Source of the DNA: CAYLNH01 sp964384625
GTDB lineage: Bacteria > Verrucomicrobiota > Lentisphaeria > JABSQK01
DNA: 52,483 nt
NCBI GenBank assembly: GCA_964384625.1
Contig: CAYLNH010000014.1
Coordinates: 1 to 52,483 of the forward strand
Reading direction: 5' to 3'
A program made the position numbers and the translations under genes. Positions 16,293 through 24,100 of the stretch are shown here, piece after piece. Position 1 is the stretch's first letter, and each line of letters starts with the position of its first letter. The notes beneath the pieces were generated by a model. It was given only the letters and a program-made list of their open reading frames with translations. It searched no databases and was not told the origin of the DNA.

Positions 16293-17498
16293 ATGATGAT
16301 CAGCAAAACACACGGTCTGGCATGTATTGCCATGCTTCTGATCCTGTCCGGTTTCGCCCGGGCCGAGGATGTAACGGTCGATGCGGCGCTCGCGAAGAAG
16401 GCGGAAACGGCAATGGTCGAAGGCGCCGACTACCTGATCAAGACGCAGAATAAGGACGGTTCCTGGGGGCGCATGAAGCATCCGGCGATCACCGCCCTGT
16501 GTGTCATGGCCCTGCATCAGGCGCCCGGCGCGCCCGCCGCCAAACGCGAAGCCGCCATCAACAAGGCACTGAAGTACATCGACGGTTTCATCCAGGATAA
16601 CGGCGCTATCTTCCCGGCCAAGACCCATAAGAAACACCCGGACATGAGCGCCTTCTACCCGAACTACACGACGTCTGTGGTGCTGCTGTGCTACGCCACG
16701 CTGGGACGGAAGGAGTACATCCCGGTCATGCGCAAAGCACGCGCCTATCTGAAGAGTACCCAGTTCCGGGACAAGAGCGCCGTCGACTACGGCGGCATCG
16801 GTTACGGCAAAACCACCCGCGCCGACCTGTCGAACGGCGCGTTCGCCGCCGAAGCCCTCTACTATACCGAGTATCTCGATCAGGAGCCGCTGGCCAAGGA
16901 TCCCGAAGTACAGAAGCAGAATAAGCAGATGTGGACTGCGATGCAGGAGTTCCTGACCAAGGTCCAGAATCTGCCCGAAACCAATAAGCAGCCCTATGTC
17001 AGCGAGGATCCCCGCGACCGCGGCGGATTCATCTACCGCCCGAACGAGAGTAAGGCCGGCAGTCGCGACGGCAAGGAAAAGACGACCTCACTCGTCAGCT
17101 CCGGCTCGATGACCTACGCCGGCTTGAAGTCCATGATCTATGCCGGTCTGACGCAGAAGGATCCGCGCGTCAAAGCCGCCATGGATTATCTGAAGAAGAA
17201 CTACACCCTTACCGAAAATCCCGGCATGGGCGCCCAGGGACACTACTACTACCTGCACGTCATGAGTCGGGCCCTTCAGGCGTACGGCATCGAGACCATT
17301 ACCGATGCTGCCGGCAAAAAGCACAAATGGCGGGAAGAACTGATCGGGCAGTTTCTCGAAATGCAGGACAAAGACGGCTTCTGGGTCAACAAGAACGGGC
17401 GCTACTACGAGACCAGCCCCGTACTGTGTACGGCCTATGCCTTGATCTCCATGCGGACCGCTCTCGGCAAATCACCGCTGCAGAAGCCCGCAAAATAG
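16293..17498 (+). CDS. secreted prenyltransferase/squalene-cyclase-like alpha/alpha-toroid repeat protein
   Basis: A 401-residue exported protein. It starts MMISKTHGLACIAMLLILSG with cleavage likely after FARA. Repeats typical of the terpene cyclase/prenyltransferase toroid follow: LIKTQNKDGSWG, AITALCVMALHQ, YGGIGYGKTTRADLSNGAFAAEAL, SSGSMTYAGLKSMIYAGL and MQDKDGFWVNKNGRYYETS. The catalytic DXDD motif of squalene-hopene cyclases is not seen, so a binding or scaffolding role is more likely than cyclisation. Such proteins are common in planctomycetes and Lentisphaerae with unknown roles. The ribosome site AAGAAGGAGA (16281-16290) points to the ATG at 16293 or 16296; an ATG at 16269 overlaps the radical SAM stop as ATGA. 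It is the last gene of the operon. Confidence 0.82.
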   Translation: MMISKTHGLACIAMLLILSGFARAEDVTVDAALAKKAETAMVEGADYLIKTQNKDGSWGRMKHPAITALCVMALHQAPGAPAAKREAAINKALKYIDGFIQDNGAIFPAKTHKKHPDMSAFYPNYTTSVVLLCYATLGRKEYIPVMRKARAYLKSTQFRDKSAVDYGGIGYGKTTRADLSNGAFAAEALYYTEYLDQEPLAKDPEVQKQNKQMWTAMQEFLTKVQNLPETNKQPYVSEDPRDRGGFIYRPNESKAGSRDGKEKTTSLVSSGSMTYAGLKSMIYAGLTQKDPRVKAAMDYLKKNYTLTENPGMGAQGHYYYLHVMSRALQAYGIETITDAAGKKHKWREELIGQFLEMQDKDGFWVNKNGRYYETSPVLCTAYALISMRTALGKSPLQKPAK

Positions 17499-17703
17499 GT
17501 CCGTCGACGGGACTCCACAGTTTCTTCGCCGCCTCGGTTTTTCATCTTTCGGCACGAGACGTGGCGGGCGGGAAGGCGTTTCGCGCGGAGTGTCGGGCGT
17601 GCCGGTTGAACTGAAGGGGGTATACATACTTCCCAAGCGGAGCCTGGCGTCTCTTCTCGGAAAGCAGGAACCCGGTCCCGCACCCTTTTCGCAGTGGGTG
17701 GAG
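17499..17703. other. intergenic region between convergent genes
   Basis: 205 bases separate the end of the toroid gene from the end of the AraC gene on the other strand. No gene or clear repeat is seen inside it. The only terminator-like structure for the plus-strand operon lies just beyond it, inside the AraC coding end (17717-17751). Confidence 0.5.
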
Positions 17704-18552
17704 CTATCGGCCGTGGCGCCGGGCAAAGGCGCCCGGCGAGAGGCCTTTTTTGCGTTTGAAGAAACGTGCGAAGTAATTGTTGTCCGGGAACCCGACCGCC
17801 CGGCCGATTTCGCCTACGTTCAGATCGCTGTTCCGCAGCAGGCGGCAGGCATGGGACAAACGCAGTTCGTTGAGATACCGGATCGGCGGCATGCCGATCG
17901 ACCGGCGGAAAGCCTGGCACAGATGGCTGGGGCTCAATTGCGCCAGATCGCTGAAGTCCTCCAGCGTCAGCCTCTCGGCGTAGTGCGCGTCGATGAAGTT
18001 CTTCAACTCGCGAATCGCCCGCTCCGACTGCGAGACGACGCGTTCGGGCTCCCGGCGTCCCTGCAGGTGCAGGAAGTAGTGCAGCACGGAGTACATCAGC
18101 GTCTCGCCGATGCCGTCGCCGGCCGCCAGACGTTCGAAGATATCCTCCAGAACCGGCAGGATCGGCTGGTTCGCCGCCGCCGGTGAAACCAACCGCAGAC
18201 AACCGGCAAAGGCCTCGTTGACCGGGTGCATGTACTTCGCTTCGTAGACGTTGCCGTAGGGGCAGAACAATGGCGACTTGATGTGGCTGTGCGACCGGTC
18301 CCAGTCGAAATGAAGACAGTTCCGTTTGGCGGTCTGATCGGAGCGGGTCCAGCTCTCGTGATCGATAAATGGTCCAATGATCACGACATCCCCGGGCTGC
18401 ATGCTGAACTCCCGGTCCTCGATGCGCAACTGGAATCGTCCCCCGCTCAGCCAGACCAGTTCACAGTCGTACAACAGCCGCGGCGGCTCATGCCAATGCG
18501 GGTCATGGCTGGTTCGGATATGGAAGCGGATGGCCGGCGTTATCTCAGGCAT
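17704..18552 (-). CDS. AraC-family transcriptional regulator
   Basis: A 282-residue regulator. The N-terminal cupin-type domain (HWHEPPRLLYDCELVWLSGG, then FSMQPGDVVIIGPFIDHES) should bind a small sugar-like ligand. The C-terminal 100 residues carry the AraC double helix-turn-helix: LTLEDFSDLAQLSPSHLCQAFRRSIGMPPIRYLNELR and LNVGEIGRAVGFPDNNYFARFFKRKKGLSPGAFARR. The gene is divergent from an aldo/keto reductase, which with the dehydrogenase downstream is its likely regulon. A candidate operator, two ATCGAT sites 20 bases apart, lies directly upstream of its start. A broken relative of its C-terminus is found at 10659-10787. Confidence 0.93.
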   Translation of the reverse strand: MPEITPAIRFHIRTSHDPHWHEPPRLLYDCELVWLSGGRFQLRIEDREFSMQPGDVVIIGPFIDHESWTRSDQTAKRNCLHFDWDRSHSHIKSPLFCPYGNVYEAKYMHPVNEAFAGCLRLVSPAAANQPILPVLEDIFERLAAGDGIGETLMYSVLHYFLHLQGRREPERVVSQSERAIRELKNFIDAHYAERLTLEDFSDLAQLSPSHLCQAFRRSIGMPPIRYLNELRLSHACRLLRNSDLNVGEIGRAVGFPDNNYFARFFKRKKGLSPGAFARRHGR

Positions 18553-18553
18553 A

Positions 18554-18579
18554 ATCGATAAAATATGCTATAAATCGAT
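18554..18579. promoter_or_regulatory. paired ATCGAT sites in the AraC/AKR divergent region
   Basis: ATCGAT occurs at 18554-18559 and 18574-18579, exactly 20 bases or about two helical turns apart, with an AT-rich spacer. This is the spacing expected for two sites bound on one face of the helix, and the position is directly upstream of the AraC start. A role as the AraC operator is inferred. Confidence 0.4.
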
Positions 18580-18667
18580 GAAAATGCCAATAGCCGAAAC
18601 GAGGTCCCTGGATAGATTCAGGTGTCAGTGGACAACCGCGTCGCAACCGCAACGAAGGAATAGAACC

Positions 18668-19669
18668 ATGAAGACGACACAACTGGGCAAAACGGACCTG
18701 CAGGTCAGCCGACTGGCGCTGGGCGGCTTGTTTGTCGCCGGCGGCGACGGCCAGCTCGACGCCGCCATCGAAACGGTGCGGCGCGCCTATGACCTGGGCG
18801 TGAATTATGTTGATACCGCGCCGGGCTATGGGCAAAGCGAAATGGTCTTGGGCAAAATCTTCCAGACCACCGGTCGACCGGAAATCCTGTCGACCAAGAT
18901 CGGCGGAAAACCCGATACCTTCGAACCGCAGAACCCGGATGTCATTAAGGCGTCCGTCGAAAACTCGTTGACGCTTCTCGGCACGGACCACATCGATATG
19001 CTGATGATCCATGAGCCGGATCGTCCGGGGCATTTCGATTGGTGGACCGACATGCTGAACGTCGAAGGTCCGGCGTTGGACGTTTTGCTCGATTACAAAG
19101 AGCAGGGCGTGATCAAATACATCGGTCTCGGCGGCACCGGGGTGACGGAACTCGGGCACCTGGTGAAGAGCGGCAAATTCGATGTCGTCCTGACCGCGTT
19201 CAACTACTCCATCCTTTATCGCGAAGCGAAAGACGTGGTCATCCAGGCGGCGAAGGATTTGGGTGTCGGCGTGATCGCCGGGTCGCCGCTGCAGCAGGGC
19301 GGGCTGGCCACCAAATACGACGCCGTTTACAACGACGACATCTACTGGCTGCATCCGGAACGTCGACAGCAGTTCAAGGATCTGTATGCGTTGTGTGACG
19401 AACTCGGAATGACGGTTGCGGACATGGCGATCCGCTTTGTCGCGTCCAACCCGAATGTCGATACCGTCCTGATGGGCGCCCGCAACGTGAATGAACTGGA
19501 GCAGAACGTGGAATCCATCGAAGCCGGGCCGCTGCCCAAGGAGGTCCTTGCGAAACTCGATGAAATTGCCGCGCGCGTACCGTTCCGCCCGTACGGCGAG
19601 CCGTCCGGCATGGGCGCCCGACTGGCGCATCCGCAGAACTACAAAGGCCCCGGCCCCCTGAACTACTGA
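18668..19669 (+). CDS. aldo/keto reductase, aldose-dehydrogenase-like
   Basis: A 333-residue TIM-barrel NAD(P)-dependent oxidoreductase. The catalytic tetrad is visible: Asp49 and Tyr54 in VNYVDTAPGYG, Lys77 in LSTKIGGK and His115 in MLMIHEPD. The layout resembles the D-threo-aldose 1-dehydrogenase / L-fucose dehydrogenase branch, which oxidises sugars to lactones; the exact sugar cannot be read. The ATG at 18668 has GAAGGAA at good spacing. It is divergent from the AraC regulator and upstream of a medium-chain dehydrogenase in the same direction, suggesting a small sugar-oxidation unit. Confidence 0.87.
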   Translation: MKTTQLGKTDLQVSRLALGGLFVAGGDGQLDAAIETVRRAYDLGVNYVDTAPGYGQSEMVLGKIFQTTGRPEILSTKIGGKPDTFEPQNPDVIKASVENSLTLLGTDHIDMLMIHEPDRPGHFDWWTDMLNVEGPALDVLLDYKEQGVIKYIGLGGTGVTELGHLVKSGKFDVVLTAFNYSILYREAKDVVIQAAKDLGVGVIAGSPLQQGGLATKYDAVYNDDIYWLHPERRQQFKDLYALCDELGMTVADMAIRFVASNPNVDTVLMGARNVNELEQNVESIEAGPLPKEVLAKLDEIAARVPFRPYGEPSGMGARLAHPQNYKGPGPLNY

Positions 19670-19679
19670 GGACTCTTTG

Positions 19680-20028
19680 CCGATGTATCATGAGCATCCC
19701 TGCTCCTGTCCGTTCCGATGTATCATGAGCATCTTGCTCCTGTCCGTTCCGATGTATCATGAGCATCCTTGCTCCTGTCCGTTCCGATGTATCATGAGCA
19801 TCCTTGCTCATGTCCGACATCGTCACGCTGAAGGCGTGACAGAAGTGAGCCTGGGGTAGGCCTGCGGCCACCCCCAGGTTGCGAATGATGAAGAGTTCAA
19901 CGCTGTAGGCGTTGCAGAAAACGCTGTAGGCAGGATAGCTAACCCCGTTCTCTGCAGAGCGCGAGAACAGAAACACAAGCAGGGATGCTTGTGATACACA
20001 GGAAGCACAAGCAGGATGCTTGTGACAT
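19680..20028. repeat. cluster of REP-like palindromic repeats (gene-free, about 400 bases)
   Basis: Four tandem 34-35-bp units start at 19680, 19715, 19749 and 19784, each with CATGAGCATC..TGCTC(A/C)TG; unit 4 has the perfect stem CATGAGCA-TCCT-TGCTCATG. Further hairpins follow: CACGCTGAAGGCGTG (about 19825), a CCTGGGG/CCCCAGG stem (about 19849-19878) and AACGCTGTAGGCGTT (about 19900). Two inverted-family copies, CACAAGCA-GGGA-TGCTTGTG (19974-19993) and CACAAGCA-GGA-TGCTTGTG (20006-20024), end the cluster. The stems of the two families differ by paired, compensating changes. No gene lies between 19670 and 20078. Confidence 0.88.
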
Positions 20029-20078
20029 AACGGAATAGCAATTCCGACCTGACTGAATATGAGCAAAAGGAAAAAACC

Positions 20079-21107
20079 GTGAAAGCAGCAGTCATTACCG
20101 AACCCGGCAAACTGGAGGTCCAGGACTTGCCCAAGCCGACGATCGGCGAGTACGAAGTCCTGTGTGAAACGCAATACGGCGCGGTCTGCACCGGCACCGA
20201 CAACCACCTCTTGCAGTACCACCCGCCGTTCTGCCACTGGATCCAGCTGCCGTCCATCCTCGGCCATGAAAGCATCGGCAAAGTCATCGAATGTGGGAGC
20301 AAGGTGAAGAACCTGCAGGCCGGCGACCTGATCACGCGCGTTGGCCACCCGGGCACGGACGACGTCGGCAGCTCCTGGGGTGGGTTCTCCGAATACACGG
20401 TCGGTCGCGATTGGCAGGCGATGAAGGACGATGGTTTGGGCGAAGGCCAATGGAAAGCACATATGGTCAACCGCGTGCTGCCGGAAGGAGTTGACGCCGC
20501 GGCCGGCACGATGTTCATCACCTGGCGCGAGACGTTGAGCTATGTCAGCCGCATCGGCATCGATGCGGGCGCAAACGTGCTGGTGATCGGTTCCGGCTCC
20601 AACGGTTTGTCTATGGCCAACCACGCCGTCAACCTGGGTGCCGGCAAGGTGGTCTTGATCGGCTCGGCCAAGCGCAAGACGGAAACCGAGCGCGTCGGCT
20701 GCACCGCGTTCATCGATTACAAAGCTGATGATGTCAAAGACCAGGCCCTGGCTTTGTCGCCGGCCGGCTTCGATGTCGTCGTCGATGTAATCGGCACGCC
20801 GGTAACGGCAGAGCTGGGCTTGAGCTGTGTTGCGGATCAGGGAACGCTCGGCATCTACGGTCTGGACGACATCGCGAACGTCGCGTTGAAACCCGGTCTG
20901 TCGAAGGGGACCTTTACGCTGTACAAGGGCGGCTATAGCGAAGGCGAGACCCACGAGCAGGTTTGTGAGTATGTCAAGGCCGGTAAACTCGATGCCTCCA
21001 TCTGGGTCGACCAGAGCAAGGCCTTCGCGCTCGACGACATCAGCGCGGCCTTCGAGGCCGTCTCCGCGCGTACGCAGGTGAAGCCGCTGGTGCGGCTGCT
21101 GGCCTGA
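20079..21107 (+). CDS. zinc-type medium-chain dehydrogenase (glucose dehydrogenase-like)
   Basis: A 342-residue MDR-superfamily oxidoreductase. GAVCTGTDNHLL places the catalytic zinc cysteine, and ILGHESIGKVIECG supplies the zinc-binding His and Glu. NVLVIGSGSNGLSMANHAVNLGAGKVVLIG is the Rossmann NAD(P) site. The structural-zinc four-cysteine loop of classical alcohol dehydrogenases is not seen. The substrate is probably a sugar or polyol. The start is GTG at 20079 with AAAAGGAAA six bases upstream. It follows the aldo/keto reductase on the same strand but is separated from it by about 400 bases of REP-like hairpins, which may tune its share of the transcript. Confidence 0.85.
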   Translation: MKAAVITEPGKLEVQDLPKPTIGEYEVLCETQYGAVCTGTDNHLLQYHPPFCHWIQLPSILGHESIGKVIECGSKVKNLQAGDLITRVGHPGTDDVGSSWGGFSEYTVGRDWQAMKDDGLGEGQWKAHMVNRVLPEGVDAAAGTMFITWRETLSYVSRIGIDAGANVLVIGSGSNGLSMANHAVNLGAGKVVLIGSAKRKTETERVGCTAFIDYKADDVKDQALALSPAGFDVVVDVIGTPVTAELGLSCVADQGTLGIYGLDDIANVALKPGLSKGTFTLYKGGYSEGETHEQVCEYVKAGKLDASIWVDQSKAFALDDISAAFEAVSARTQVKPLVRLLA

Positions 21108-21123
21108 GTCGGCTCGCGACGCT

Positions 21124-24100
21124 CTACTCGAATCGGAACTTGCCCCAGAGACTGGGCTGGATCATGGCCTCGCTGGGGACGTCGGCGGTGATGTTGGTGT
21201 TCTTGTTGCTCCAGTAGGTGCGGCCGACCGCGCGCGTGCCGGTCTGGTCCGAATGCACTCGGCCGACGTCCCCGCGGATGACGGGCGTCGCCTTCGGATC
21301 GAGATGGATGGACTTGAGCGGTACGGCCGCTTCCAAGGTGTAGTTGTTACCCTTGCGGATCACGGCGATCTTGGCCTCGGCCAGGATCGAAACGCGATCG
21401 ATGTAGATCGTCCGCCACGGTGACGAGAATGACAGCTTGGCGTTCTTCGGTGTGCCGGGGACGACGAAGTCATAGAGGATCGCGGTTGGCTTGCCTTGGA
21501 CTTGCGTGAAACTCAGCCGGATGTCACCCTCTGCACCGGCAGTCCGTTTCGCGTTGCCGCCGGCTTTCGTCTCGAGTTTGACATCAACCACGTCACCTTT
21601 CTTGAAGCATTCGAGAAAGGTGTCGGTCGTCGCGTTCTTGAACGGCGCCCGGTCATCTCTTCCGGAGAAGAGGACATAGAGATTGGTGTCATCGTATCCC
21701 AACGCAAAGCCGTCGATGCGCTCCTTGGGCCACTCCTTGCTATTGCCGTCAATGACGACCTTCGCCATTTTACGGATGGTGTATTCTTTGCGCTGCATGG
21801 TCTTCCTGGCTCGCAGGAGTCGCAGTTCTTCCGCCTTTGCCAGGTGTTCATTCGTAACCGTAACTTGGCCACCAGGAAGGCTGGCCACCTTGTCGAGCCC
21901 GCGCATCTCCACGACGGAGCAATGTGGCTGACCAACGACAAAACGGAAGTGATACTTGCCGTCCTCGCCCTTCACATAGTTCAGCGTGCCGCCGAAGTGT
22001 TCGTCGCCGAGCGACATCTTCGCGAGCACTTCCGGAGACGGCGGCGTGTTCATGCGCCACGCCAGACCGACGCGCGTATCCTGGAAGGCGTTGTCGACGT
22101 AGAAGCCGTCTTCCGTGAACAGGTGGGTCGATCCCAGGTTGCTGCCGATACAGATGACTTCGCCGACGGCGTCGTTTGCGATACCGGATCCGAGAAAGCG
22201 CGTAGTGGCGATCAGCACACCGGGCTCGTTGCCGCGGGCTGTGGTGTGATGGCCGGAGTGCAGACCGGGCCAGCGATTTTTGTAGCGCCAGTTGACCGTA
22301 CCGTCCGGCTTCATGCTGACGACGTATTCGTCAAGGGTAATGCCGTTGCCGTGGCGGTCGGTGAAGACACCATCGGCCGCGTGATCAAGACCACGGAACG
22401 GCAGTTTGTGGAATGCGGTCGGCAGTTTGTAGATGGGGAAGCCCTTGTCGGAGAGTTTCTCGACGCGGTACCATGCGAGTCCGGCGGCGTTGTAGCTGCC
22501 GTCGCTGACCGCGGCTTCGAACTTCTGGTTCATGCGGAACTGCCAAGTCGCTCCGCACTTGTTCCAGGGCTTGCCGTCGTAGGTGATCTCCCCGGTCCGC
22601 AACTCCTCCTTCTGCACCTTGCCGTCGTCGTTGGCGTCGGTCCAGGCACAGATCCTCGGGTCGTCCTTGCCGATGCCGAACTTCTTGCGGATCCATGGCG
22701 GCAGTGAGCCGATTGCCGCCACCGGGCGTACGCGGTCGTCGTCGTAGAGCCACAGCGTGGTGTTGGCGCCGGCGGCCCAGCCCTGCCAACTGGTGAAGAA
22801 CAGTTTGCCGCCGTTATAGAACGGGTACGCCGGCGACGCGCCGCCGAAGTTGTGGCCGGCTTTCTTGAAGAAGCGATCGTATTCATCGTTGTCGCCGCGC
22901 CAGATCTGCTTGACCAGCTTGATCTTTTTGGTCTTGGGATCGCGAAGGAACTCCTTACCTTTGTAGAAGAACCGGTTCCCATTCTGCGGATCGATGTCGC
23001 CGCCGCCGCCATAGAGCGTGGGACCAAGCACCTGGTTGATGCACTTGCCGTTCTTGTCCCAGACACTGGTCCGCTTGAGTTCGTGGTTCAGTTCGCAGAC
23101 CCAGACATTGCCCTTGGCATCGACTTCGACGCCGGCCGGGCTTTCCAGATTATCGTTGTCGAACGCGCCGATCTTGTGCGGCCCAGGCTTGCCGAAGGTG
23201 CGGACCAGCTTACTGGACGCATTGAAGACCTTCACCTGGTGCACCGGCTTCATCTCGCCGACGTACACGTTTTTGGCTGCGTCGATCGCCAGACCTCGCG
23301 GGTTGGTGAGTCCAGTGATTAACGGCTTGATCTTGTAGTCATTGAGTTTCAGCAGAAGCACGGACTTGTCGGAGACGAGTGCCAGATGGTTGGCGTCGTA
23401 CGGCCGGATGCGCGAGGGCTTGGCGATCTTCAGTGTCTTCAGAACCTTCATTTTCTCGTGTTCGAGCACCTTGTAGACCTTGTTCCACCCGAAGCCTGCG
23501 GGGCGGGCCTTGAGATTGGCCGAGATGTCGATCACGGTCACTTCACCGGTGGCCATGTTGCTGAAGAACGCGCGCGTCCCGACAACTGCGAGGCCCTGGA
23601 TGTCGATCTTCTCATCCTTGGCCTTGTCGCGCCCCGTCAGCCGGCGGGATCTCTTGGTCTTTGTATCGATCTCGATCATAACGACCTTCTTCGCCCAGCC
23701 GCCCTGCTCGAGGTAGTAGACCTTATCGCCGCTCGCGGCCATCACGCGCGGGCACGCGAGCCAGATGCGGTTGGAGCCCCAGAGCTTCCTCATGTCGAGG
23801 TCCGCTTCGAGGATGGCTTGACCGGCTTCGCAGAAGGTGCCGACCCACATCTTGTTGCCGACGCGGACGAGGGTTTCCGGCGGGTTGTGGTCGGCGAGCC
23901 AGCCGCCGGTGTTGTCGGCGGTGATCCACGCGAGGTTGTGTTTCTTCAGCGGGTAGAAGGAGTAGAGGTACTCGAACTTCAGTCCCGGGTGCCAGATGCC
24001 TTCCCAGCGATACTTCCCGGCGGCCGCGGTTCGGGTTAGTTCACCGACCTTCAGTGCCCCCTTGCGGTAGTGCGGGTGCGTGGGCAGAGCGAACGGCGGG

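Noticed and set aside
17717..17751. Terminator-like stem CGCCGGGC/GCCCGGCG followed after seven bases by six Ts, for the plus-strand operon
   Set aside because: It lies inside the coding end of the AraC gene, and the T-run encodes the conserved FKRKK residues, so it may be coincidence. It could still act on the plus strand, but I do not list it as a feature.
19374..20954. Minus-strand 526-residue open frame spanning the repeat cluster and parts of two dehydrogenase genes
   Set aside because: It runs through tandem intergenic repeats and antisense to two enzymes with full catalytic motifs; not a plausible gene.
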